48,868 nucleotides of DNA from the NCBI GenBank assembly GCA_001579985.1, contig LRSR01000455.1, forward strand, positions 1 to 48,868, written 5' to 3'. This document shows positions 32,976 to 42,056 of the stretch, one piece after another. The position numbers and the translations under genes were made by a program. The notes under the pieces are model-generated. The model was not told the DNA's origin, did no database searches, and was given only the letters and a program-made list of their open reading frames with translations. Origin of the DNA: Hypsibius dujardini (lineage: Eukaryota; Tardigrada; Eutardigrada; Parachela; Hypsibiidae). Position 1 is the stretch's first letter, and the number at the start of each line of letters is the position of its first letter.

Positions 32976-34082
32976 GGCAGACAGACAGGCAAACAGATAG
33001 ATAGGCAGACAGACAGACGGACAAGCAGCAGACAGACAGAGAAATTTAAACCTAGCATGCTTCTTCTGAAGTTATAATTTTCTTCCCACACCTTAACAGC
33101 GGGATCGGTGATCTTCTCAAAGACCTCCTTCATCACATCAAAGTGAGGGCGCAGAAATTTCAGCGGTTTCGGCACGGACGTCATCGAGGTGGTGGAGGAG
33201 CGAATCATATTCCGAAGACTCTCCAGCGCAGACTTCTGCACTCCCGAATCCGCATCCTGAAACAAAAATCAAAATGATATGTTAACGAGAATACAGCATC
33301 TGTTGTAGACCGATCGATCAGTTAAAAAGACAGCGGAACAAGTATATCGAAAAGTATTAAAACATATCCTTCAATCAACCAACCACAACCAGCTAAGATA
33401 AAAACACATAGAGCGTTGAGATCAACTCATCAATCAAGGCCTCGCATAACTGGTAAACAACAGAGACCATCAATCAATCAACTCATCAATCAAGGCGTCG
33501 TACAACCGGTAAACAACCGAGACGGTCAGTCAATCAACTTATCAATCAAGGGCTCGCATAACCGGTAAACAACAGAGAGTCAATCAATCAACTCATCAAT
33601 CAAGGCGTCGTACAACCGATAAGCAACCGAGACGGTCAATCAATCAATTCATGAACAAGTAATAGGTATAAATAACAAATAGCAAACAAAAACAGTAGGA
33701 TTGAAATTGCCTCTTCTGAATAATGAACAAAAAGAAGAAAAAGAGAACGAAAGATCGCAGTAATGAGGCATAAACAACTGCAAAATCAACGATTCTCCCC
33801 CCCCCCACCGCCCCTCTGGACCCCCAACGTTAAAAAGCCTGCCGAACCCCCAAGAGCAAAATGCCTCACCTGGAATCGTTCGACCAACAAATTGAGGTCC
33901 GCCTGTAGCTTCTGATCCTCCTCGGACTGAATCGCAAACAAAAGTCACAAATCGCGTAAGAAAACCGAGAAGACAGAGGCAGCACATACAACTTCATTTT
34001 CTTTTTCAGCCTTCTTTTTATCTTTTTCCTGCTGCTCCGTTACGCTCTTCGCATCGCCTTTCTCCGCAGCCTTGGCGACCAT
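27527..34082 (-). CDS. PSMD2: 26S proteasome regulatory subunit RPN1 / PSMD2, complete
   Basis: Fifteen coding exons, all in phase, give 911 residues (human about 908): 33990-34082, 33870-33926, 33092-33256, 32707-32828, 32181-32405, 31790-32023, 31310-31584, 30881-31115, 30386-30809, 29904-30110, 29233-29401, 28763-28984, 28267-28385, 27709-27823, 27527-27600. Strongly conserved stretches include [67 protein letters not shown] and [15 protein letters not shown]. The proteasome/cyclosome (PC) repeats form the toroid that, in the 19S base, binds ubiquitin-like shuttle factors and USP14. The start is an ATG followed by the usual Lys/Glu-rich N-tail. Exon 10 has an eight-alanine run. The C-terminus ends [10 protein letters not shown], unlike the usual RKNPNYDL. 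Sequence before the ATG (TTTCTAG near 34112) looks like a 3' splice site, so a 5' UTR intron is possible. Confidence 0.97.
28565..28630. repeat. (CTGT)n microsatellite, PSMD2 intron 12
   Basis: Pure CTGT repeats inside a broader CTGT-rich intron (28440-28630). Confidence 0.97.
29517..29740. repeat. 74-bp tandem repeat, three units, PSMD2 intron 10
   Basis: The marker ATGGACTTGTCTGTC recurs at about 29531, 29605 and 29679, exactly 74 bases apart. Each unit also carries TTGCCTTACT. The third unit is the most diverged. It appears to have grown out of a CTGT tract. Confidence 0.9.
30160..30378. repeat. CTGT-rich microsatellite, PSMD2 intron 9
   Basis: CTGT with a nested repeat of about 60 bases containing CTCTTCACCTGT. 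The tract reaches the exon 9 splice donor, whose GTAAGACAGACTGAC already contains the motif. Confidence 0.9.
31139..31300. repeat. CAGA/CAGG microsatellite, PSMD2 intron 7
   Basis: Imperfect CAGA repeats ending within about 10 bases of the exon 7 splice donor. Confidence 0.93.
32124..32173. repeat. (CTGT)n microsatellite, PSMD2 intron 5
   Basis: Pure CTGT; the intron begins GTATACAGGCAGACAG on the transcribed strand, so the tract starts about 8 bases after the exon. Confidence 0.97.
32859..33040. repeat. CAGA/CAAC microsatellite, PSMD2 intron 3
   Basis: CAGA, CAAC and CGGA variants filling the intron. Confidence 0.95.
33425..33655. repeat. ~60-bp tandem repeat with alternating unit types, PSMD2 intron 2
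   Basis: Four units carrying CATCAATCAAGG recur every 55-60 bases. Units alternate between two versions, one with CTCGCATAAC and one with GTCGTACAAC, giving a higher-order A-B-A-B array. It is in a non-coding intron. Confidence 0.85.
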
Positions 34083-34506
34083 TTTCGCTCCGAGCGGTTC
34101 TTTCGAATCTAGAAATAGTCGGCCATTGGGAAAATCAAGAGCTTCGGGACTCGAACACGGGGGAAGACATCGAAAAAGGGGGAAGACCCGAGGAACTCCT
34201 CAACGGCAGCCATTTCTTACCGTCTCAAGGTTTTAATTAATTTTCCACGTGTTCTCTTGCTCGAAGTGCTTCAGTCGATGTAGATCTTGGCGTAAAATAA
34301 TTGGGGAATTGGGAAAACAGTTGATATGGGAAAAATTGGCAGAGTTTCAACTGGGAAAACGACCACAAAAAATAATGCACGTCAGTTTACGGAATTTCTT
34401 GCGCTGTCATCGATGACTTTTGTGCAGTGCGCGCAAGTTGTGCATTGCTCACAACGAGGAGTTGTGCACTGAATGTATGCGCAGTGCACCTTCATGTAGT
34501 GTTTAG

Positions 34507-34932
34507 TAGAGCCCTGCGCGGTTGGAAAAAAAAATTGAACCGCAGCTCGCACCGCGGCCTATTTTCTAAACCCTTAAAACCGCATCGCCGCAGCCCGCGG
34601 GCTGGCACCCTCAAACCGCAAACCGCACCGCCAATTTTAGAACTTAATAACTTTTCAATACGCAAACAAATCGTACGTACGTACGTATTTACGTACATAC
34701 GTATACGTCATGTACGTATTTTCAATACGGAAACAAATCAAATGGCTCTATTGCGCCTACCTCTGTGCGATAATGAAGAATTGATTGATTGCAATGTCTA
34801 TTTATGGTATCAAAAAAGCTGCAAGTGTGGTTTGTGGCGGATTTGAAAAGTTAAACCGCAACCGCGAAGATGGAAACCGCGGCCCGCACCGCAGACCGCC
34901 CCACGGGCTGCGGTGCGGTTTGCATGGCTCTA
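34507..34932. mobile_element. ~426-bp element with GC-rich inverted ends
   Basis: It starts TAGAGCCCTGCGCGGTT and ends with the inverted partner CGGTTTGCATGGCTCTA. Both ends continue inward as AACCGC/GCGGTT-rich arms (34508-34640 and 34850-34932). The middle has an ACGT-rich tract (34672-34715). The ends resemble hAT-type termini, but I could not find a convincing 8-base target duplication. The 34427-34846 open frame is accidental. Confidence 0.6.
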
Positions 34933-35266
34933 GTGTAGTCTCAGCTTCCTACCTTTAGTACGAAGTAAAACTTTTAATTCGCCTAACGGGCAAAATCGCT
35001 TTTGATTCGGCTAGCTCGTTGCGTTCTATGCTATCTCAGTGTCAGTGACTTAGCACAGACGTTGAAACTTTATTAAAGTCCAAACAAATTTTGCCAACAA
35101 GAGGGAATTGAGAGAGAGGCAGGAGTACCTTTGTAGGGTTCAGACGACTGTTTTGAAAAAAACGGAACATTTTTGTTGTAAAAACGACGGGATTGAGGCG
35201 GTGGTGGCGCCACTCGCAGGTTCAGCTCAGGCATACTAGCACTCACAAGGATGTGTGTCCTAAGTT

Positions 35267-35895
35267 GGGATGGCCTCAGATGACAAAAAGGTCGATTTGA
35301 TTTGATTTGATTTTGATTTGATTTGATTTGAATTTGAAATCATTTGACATTTGATTTGATTTTGATTTGATTTGATTTGATTTGATTTGATTTGAATTTG
35401 AAATCATTTGACATTCGATTTGATTTTGATTTGACGGCTACTTTGAAAGGTAAAAACCTCAGAGCGTTTTCATCGTTTTTTTGCCGTTCCGCAATTGTTA
35501 AAACTTCAAATATGTACAAATTTCAACCAATTTAATGTTTATTCCAATAAGGTACGCTCAAGACTGACATCACTAGCGGTTCTTCTACTAATTAACTTGG
35601 GTATCCAGTTTCCACAATGTAAAACTACCCAACAGGCAACATTAATTACTCTACTATCGGATTCGTTTACTCAAAAAGTTTTAATATACTAATCTTTTAC
35701 TGATTTGCAATTATAAATGCGTTAAGAAATACGGAAAATTTGTTGATCTGGTCCATTTTTGAAAAAAAATCATGCTAAAAAACAACCAAAATCAAAACAA
35801 AATCAAAATCAAATCAAATGACTTTCAAATCAAAACAGGCCCCCATTTGATTTGATTTGATTTGATTTGATTTTGACATTTGATGCCATCCCTAG
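35267..35895. mobile_element. Foldback element made of TTTGA/TCAAA pentamers
   Basis: Outer ends GGGATGGCCTCAGATG and CATTTGATGCCATCCC are imperfect inverted copies. Inside are long runs of ATTTG/GATTTGATTT on the left (35298-35434), AAATC runs at about 35788-35836, and again TTTGA at 35847-35880. The middle (35440-35780) is unique AT-rich sequence with a 65-codon frame of no evident meaning. Confidence 0.65.
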
Positions 35896-36204
35896 TCCCA
35901 GGTACCGGGTGGTGAGGAGTGCGACACTTGGGCCCCTTGCTTCCCCCACTTGGCCGAATTAAAAGTTAGCCGAATTAAAAGTTTTACCTCGTACATTTTC
36001 TGGCTAATTCTCAGATTGTAGTCAAATTTTCTGTGTGTCTGTGTCTGTGTTTGTGTATGTGTGTCTGCGTGTCTATGAATCTACGTTTCTGTGTCTGTAC
36101 CTGTATCTGTGTATTAATACCTAGAGTTGGGCAAAAAAAGACTCAAATCCTTTTAGTAAAAACTTAACACGTAAAATGTACATGATAAAACTGAAAATAG
36201 TTTT

Positions 36205-36740
36205 TAAATTAAATTAAATCAAATTACATTTAGAATAAAAATCACGATTTTCGGTATTTTAAATCGAAATTTGAATTAATCTGAACAACACTAATTTGGC
36301 CATTCAAGAGGTTGGCCACCGGTGGCTGTAAGCTCAGATGTTTTGAGAGTTTGCCTTAATGAGCACACCGAACCTGGCAATACAGTAGGATGCGGTTTTC
36401 TGCGGACAATATTTTGCTGGCCAGTCGTATTTGTCGAAACTGATTATTGGTCCGTTTGATAGCTCCGTCCACGAGCCAGTGCTACCTGTTCGTTTCTCTT
36501 TTGACGGGTCAGCTGGTTCGGTCAAAGTTTTGCCTGATTGTGTGAAGGAATACGGCGCACGCAGAATCCTCACAGACTACCGATGAGTTCAAGCAGTCTA
36601 CATCGGGCTGCTCCTAAAGCGTTGGGCTGTCGCACATATTAAACCAGGTGCGAAAAGACAAACTGAATCGGAAAGAATGGGAATCGATATAACAATTTAT
36701 GCAAATTTGAGGAGTCATCAAGATTGGAGCCTTCATGCAA
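36205..36740 (+). repeat. Dispersed repeat, copy C
   Basis: The left part (about 36205-36395) matches the start of the pair at 37960 and 38365 (AAATTACATTTAGAATAAAA, GGTTGG, CCTTAATGAGCACAC, AACCTGGCA). The right part (36405-36740) matches 40315-40650 at roughly 80 percent (TATTTTGCTGGCCAGTCGTA, GGTCAGCTGGTTCGGT, CTCACAGACTACCGATGAG). No conserved open frame across copies. Probably an ancient transposable element. Confidence 0.7.
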
Positions 36741-37294
36741 ACCAAGAATGTGATCGAGTTGAGTTCGTGCCTTAAGGCAGCCTAATATCAGGCCTTAATA
36801 GTAGCTCTTCCATAATTTTTTATAAGGGGAAGCATGGCGTGCAAGATCGGTTTGTTGAAGTTTCACGCGAATAAATAATAATATTCCTTCCTGCGCCGGG
36901 GCCACGGACAATTTCCACCGAAGTCCACAAAATGCTACACAGCAAGGCCGCGCCGAGTTTTAGGGCCTACTTATCAGCACACATTTTGTTCAGTACCGGT
37001 AAGCAATAGAACTTAATCTTATGGAGGAGGGTCTCGGAAATGGGCAAAAGGGGCGGGGCAGGGATAATACTTGAACAATCAACCAAACAACCCCGCTACG
37101 ATTGCTCCGGAGCTCCGGGACCCTCAATTAGATTAAATTCTGTCGCTTTACTGTAGTCAGTAAATGTAGGAAGACACTTTAGTTTACTTTTATCTGTGCG
37201 CGGGGTCGTGGCAAAAATTTGTCTGAAAAGCATCCACAAACCCCGTAGAATAGAGTAACTATGTAAATTTTATGGCGACAGCAAATAACTCAAG

Positions 37295-37450
37295 CGTATC
37301 GCTTGATTGTTCATTTCCAGCCGACAGTTCATTTCCATCCAATCAACAATCAGGGTAGGTACTTGAGCATAAAACTTATAGCTTGTTTGATGATTAAGAG
37401 CCTACTGAGCCTACCGTTAATTTTTAGTTAATCAACAATCAACGACAGAT
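37295..37450. repeat. Hairpin repeat, TCGCTTGATTGTT family
   Basis: Two units carrying CGCTTGATTGTT and, in inverted form, AATCAACAATCA. The same family recurs four times in a carnitine acetyltransferase intron at 44452-44730. A CTGTGT-type hexamer tract follows at 37455-37645. Confidence 0.75.
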
Positions 37451-37454
37451 AACG

Positions 37455-37645
37455 TGTCCGAGTCTGTGTCTGTTTCTGTCTCTGTCTCCGTCTGTCTCTG
37501 TCTCTGTTTCAGTGTCTGTCTGTCTATATCTGTGTCTGTGTCTGTGTCTGTGTCTGTGTCTGTATCTATGTCTGTTTTTGAGTTGATCTCTGTGTCTGTG
37601 TTTGTGTCTACGTTTGTGTCTGAGTCTGTGTCTGTCTGTATCTCT
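37455..37645. repeat. (TGTCTG)n-like hexamer tract
   Basis: Imperfect GTGTCT/GTCTCT repeats. Long frames rich in Ser/Val/Cys or Arg/His on either strand are artefacts. A shorter similar tract lies at 37796-37925. Confidence 0.93.
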
Positions 37646-37959
37646 CGGAATGCTACTTCGGGTCAATGATCAGAAATGAATCACCCGGAATCCAGTCGGC
37701 GGTGGTTAACATTTCTTTGCACAATTTATCATTTCATATCATTCTTTGGCCTCGATAATACAAAGACCGCATAGCGCTTTTGCAGCAGCTGACTATGTGT
37801 TTGTGTGTGTGTGACTTTGTTTGTGTCCGTGTCCGTGTCCGTGTTGAATCTGTGTCTGTGTTTGTCTGTATCTGTTTCGGTGCCTGTGTCATTTTAGGTT
37901 TGTATGTTTGTGTCTGTATCAGTATGTGTCTTCGTTGTATTATTATCTACTATTTTTTT

Positions 37960-38700
37960 AGAATAAAAATTGCATTTTTCGGTATTTTAAATCAACATCT
38001 GAATTATTCTGAACAACATTAATTTGGCTATTGATGAGGTTGGTTACCAGTCGCTATAAGCTCAAATGTTTTGAGTCTGCCTTAATGAGCACACCAAACC
38101 TGGCAGTACAATATGGTGCGCTTTGCCGATAAAAACCCGGCGGAATACAACTTCGGGTCAATGATAAGAAATGAATCACCCTCAATCCCGTTGGCTGAGG
38201 TTAACGTTTCTTTGCACAATTAGTCATACGGCTTTAATGTTATATTATTCCCTGGCCGCAATAGAACAAAAGACCGCACAGCGCTTGTGCAGCAGCTGAC
38301 CATACTGTAGAAATTTGCACAAGTGGTGCGCCGATTTCAAATTCAATTCAACCAAATTACATTTAGAATAAAAATCGAAATTTTTGGTATTTTGAATCAA
38401 CATTTGAGTTAATCTGAACATCACTAATTTAACCATTCATGAAGTTAGCTACCGATCGCCATAATTTCAGATGTTTTGGAAGTTTGCTCTAATTGGCACC
38501 GAACCTGGCAGTACAATATGGTGCGCTTTGCCGATAAAAACCCGGTGGAATACAGCTTCGGGTCAATGATAAGAAATGAATCACCCTCAATCCCGTTGGC
38601 AGAGATTAACGTTTCTTTGCTCAGTTAATCATATGGTCTTAATTTTATATCATTTCCTGGCCTCGATAGAACAGAAGACGCACAGCGCTTGTGCAGCAGC
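37960..38700 (+). repeat. Two tandem copies of a ~350-bp dispersed repeat
   Basis: Copy A (37960-38307) and copy B (38365-38700) start GAATAAAAAT, share GGTGCGCTTTGCCGATAAAA and ACTTCGGGTC/GCTTCGGGTC, and end GCGCTTGTGCAGCAGCT. A partial copy is at 37648-37800. The last copy ends just before the putative TATA element of the J-domain gene. There is no coding sequence in 34083-38831. Confidence 0.85.
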
Positions 38701-38704
38701 TATG

Positions 38705-38712
38705 TATAAATT
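38705..38712 (+). promoter_or_regulatory. Possible TATA box of the J-domain gene
   Basis: TATAAATT lies 127 bases upstream of the ATG, directly after the end of a dispersed repeat copy. This is by motif and position only. Confidence 0.35.
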
Positions 38713-38831
38713 AAAGCTTTCAGCGCAGTCCGTAAAGCTGCCGATTTTTCATTCCCCTTTTTTTCATGTACGCAGGACACATGATATTTTTCGGGTTTTG
38801 ATTGGTCATTCTCGCTGCCCAAGCGGCGAAA

Positions 38832-40078
38832 ATGGCGGGCGAGCCGAGCCCTTGGATGGACCAGGTCCGCCAGACCCTGTGTAAGGTCTTCGACAGTGAA
38901 AACTCCCGCACCGGCGCGGAGACCGTCGCCCGGGTCCTCTTCTACCTCACCGAGGCGGAGTGCGAGTACAAGGACGATCCGTTCCAACGCGGCCATCCTG
39001 TGTGGCGAGCGCTGCGGACCGCGCTGGGCAGCTCACAGACCGTCTTCAGGATGTACGCGGAAAAACTGGCGGAGGATACAAAGACAGCCGAAAAGGATCT
39101 TCGTTTCCGGGCGATGATGGGACGTTTGTACGACGGCATGCTAGAGATCTCCGAGAAGCCGGTCGATGAGGGGGACGAACAGGGCTTTCAACTGGCTCGC
39201 CTCGCAACAAAGGACGCTACGACCGTTTCCGCGGCAGCAGGGATGGCGCGGGCTTTGGCGCTGATTCCGCCGAGCAGCCAGACGCAAATGCTCCAGGTCA
39301 GTTGCAGCCTTTTTGGTTTTGTTTGCGTGACATGAGCTCAAGCGAAATTGGTTGTCGCAGATTCAGACTCAGACTCAGACACATAGACACACAGACACAC
39401 AGACACACAGACACACAGACACACAGACACAGACCCACAGACTCAGACACAGACACAGATCTACAAATAGACAGTAGCACAAGCCCATGTTTCAATATTA
39501 AACTCGAAATGCAGGTTATCGCTAAGTTCTGCTCACGAAACCTCTACACCGCGGTGGACGAACTGGTGAGTTCTGTCAGCAAAGTCGGCGGGAACGTAGT
39601 CATGGTCGGGCTGGCCGTGATCTTCCTCGGCTGGGAAATCTGCGACAGCATCAAAAAGTGGTATAGCGGCGAGATCTCCGGCCTTCGCTGCGTGAAGAAC
39701 ATCACCGACGCCTCAGTTACTATCGGCGCTGGGGTGGGCGGAGGCATTGGAGGGGCCGCCCTGGGGGGCCTGGTGGCCGGACCGTTCGGCATCTTGTTGG
39801 GCGGAATCGTGGGCGGAATGGTGGCTTCTTCGGTGGCGAATGTGGTGATCGATCGCATCACTCAGTCGCTGTTCGGAGTGCCGAAGGATATTGCGCTGGA
39901 GAACGCGTACAACTTCATCGGGGTGAAGATGACTGCATCAAATCATGACATCAACCAAAAGTACTACGCCTTGTCGCGGAAATGCCACCCGGACCGGCAG
40001 AACGGGAATACGGAGGACTTCCAGATTCTGCAGTTCAACATGGCCGTCATCAAGGCTGCCCGGGGAGAGCTGTATTGA
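38832..40078 (+). CDS. Glycine-zipper membrane protein with C-terminal J domain
   Basis: Two exons, 38832-39296 and 39515-40078, phase-0 junction, 342 residues. The start has a good context (GCGAAAATGGCG). Exon 1 is a soluble, charged, helical region. Exon 2 has a hydrophobic segment around residues 178-197 (NVVMVGLAVIFLGWEI) and a glycine-rich stretch around 222-260 (GAGVGGGIGGAALGG, GILLGGIVGGMVA) suited to membrane insertion or helix packing. It ends with a J-like domain that has the HPD tripeptide at about 313-315 (KCHPDRQNGN). J domains stimulate Hsp70 ATPase; the HPD suggests it can recruit Hsp70 to a membrane. I do not recognise a named family; similar uncharacterised invertebrate proteins may exist. 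It is convergent with the carnitine acetyltransferase gene. Confidence 0.88.
39370..39475. repeat. (ACACAG)n-type tract in the J-domain gene intron
   Basis: Hexamer ACACAG and variants occupy about half of the 218-base intron. The frame is open through it, so an unspliced reading frame would also exist, but the flanking GT and CAG borders are good. Confidence 0.93.
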
Positions 40079-40314
40079 TTCGGGGAGAAGGCACATTTCA
40101 GTTCATTTCATTTCACCAAACAAACAAGGCTTCAAACAGCTGCTTCATTTTGAGGGATTTTCATGAATTGTGTCGACAGGTGACGGAAAATATGAAAGAC
40201 CTCATGGAGGGGGGATAGCAGTGCAGGTCTTTACATCTGTCTGCTTCTAACACTTTCAGCAGGCTTTGATTTTACCAACAAACTCCATTAGCTTTTAATA
40301 ACCAATGTTTTGCA

Positions 40315-40740
40315 AAATATTTTGCTGGCCAGTCGTATTTGTCCGTTTGACAGCGCCGCTCACGAGCCATCAAACGGGCTAATGCTAGCTGTTCGTTTCG
40401 ATTTTGAAGGGTCAGCTGGTTCGGTTAATATTTTGCTTGACTGTGTGAAGAAATACGGCACACACCGGGTCCTCACAGACTACCGATGAGTTAAGGCAGT
40501 CAACATCGGGCTGCGCTTAAGGTGATCGGCTGTCGCACAAATTAAATCAGGTGCAAAAAGACACAACTGAATCGGATAGAGTGGGAATGGAATGGAGATA
40601 TCACGATTTATGCAAATTCGAAGAGTCATCAAGATCGGCATCTTCTACATCCTTAACACTCTGTGCGCGTGGGCGTGGCAAAATTTGTCTCAAAAGCATT
40701 CTCGAACCTGGTAGAATAGAGTAATGGTTTAAATTTTAAG
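40315..40740 (+). repeat. Dispersed repeat, second copy of the 36405 unit
   Basis: 40315-40650 matches 36405-36740. Bases 40660-40740 match about 37195-37280 (GCGTGGCAAAATTTGTCT/GTCGTGGCAAAAATTTGTCT, then GTAGAATAGAGTAA). The first copy therefore has about 450 extra bases in between. No gene lies in 40079-40868. Confidence 0.75.
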
Positions 40741-40868
40741 GCGACCACTACGAAATGAAGTTCCCGCCCGATGATTTCCACACATTCAAATGAATCAATG
40801 TAGAAATAAAATAATACAAAATGAGCTGTAGCAAAGAGAAAAATCTTGCATGCACAACACATCGCTGC

Positions 40869-41392
40869 TCACTCCACAATCTTCCTCATGTCCATCAAAC
40901 TGTCCGCCACGGTCTCGGCGAACCGCCGCGAATTGGTCGCAGCGTACGAGCGGGTGGAGGAGATGCCGGCGATGATGCGGTCCTTCATGGGGTTGTAGCA
41001 GCAGCCGTAGCCGTCGGCGACCGCCGGCCCGTAGCACATGAACGCCATCAAATCCGAATTCCCCTACAGTTAAATACGATAACATCAGGAAGTGTCTTAA
41101 CAGGTCAACAAGCTACATTGTAGTACTGCCTTACTTGGCTGGTGGATAACTTCCAATGTGTACTGGTGGTATAACCGACGTCCATCAAGAAGGCCGGAAT
41201 GTTCATGCCGTGCTCCACTGCCGTGAGTTTCAGTCCCAGGAGATGCCGATCGATTCCATTCCCATTCGAAGCCTGAAGGAGGGTTTTTTTGGGCAAAGGC
41301 AGCAGAGAAGCGGACAAACAAACATCACAAAGAGGCAGGTAGACATGGTGGCAGATAAGCAAACGGAGTGACAGACCGAAGAGCAGACAGTG

Positions 41393-41427
<35 letters not shown>

Positions 41428-42017
41428 TAGACAGACAGATAGACAGATAGACAGAGAGAAAGGCAGAGAGTCATCCGTCGCAACCTACATCAGCCCCATA
41501 TGCCTTGTGCGCTTTCACAGCCTCAGTCAGCAATTTCTTGACTGTCGCAGCACCGGCTTTGGCCACCAGAGCCTCGACAAAGTTGGCAGACTCCTCGCTG
41601 GCCGAACGAATTGTCTCCGTCCTTCCCCGTAGGAACTGTCGAGCTGATGCGCTTTCATAGGTCGGCGGCACTTGATTATATAGTCTACGGAAAAATTCAT
41701 TCGAGAAAGAGGTAAAAATTTGAGCTTAGTCTATTAGCACATTCAAACAAGTCTTTTACCGGTAAAACGCTAGTTGAATGGCCATCTGGAAGTAACTGTC
41801 TGGACTAAGCTTTCTACTTTTGATAAAATCCTTGCCGTATGAATCAAAGTCCATCACCTCAAGATCGACGTCTTTCACTAACCTGCAATAAAAAGCCAAT
41901 AATTTCACAGACAGACTGACCGACATATCGATAAGCAGACAGGAAGGCAAACAGACAAACATACAGACAGACAAACAAAATGGCAGCAGGAAGGCAACGA
42001 CAGACAGACAGAGAGAA

Positions 42018-42056
<39 letters not shown>

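Noticed and set aside
39544-39861. 105-codon proline-rich minus-strand frame
   Set aside because: It is the antisense shadow of the glycine-rich part of the J-domain gene.
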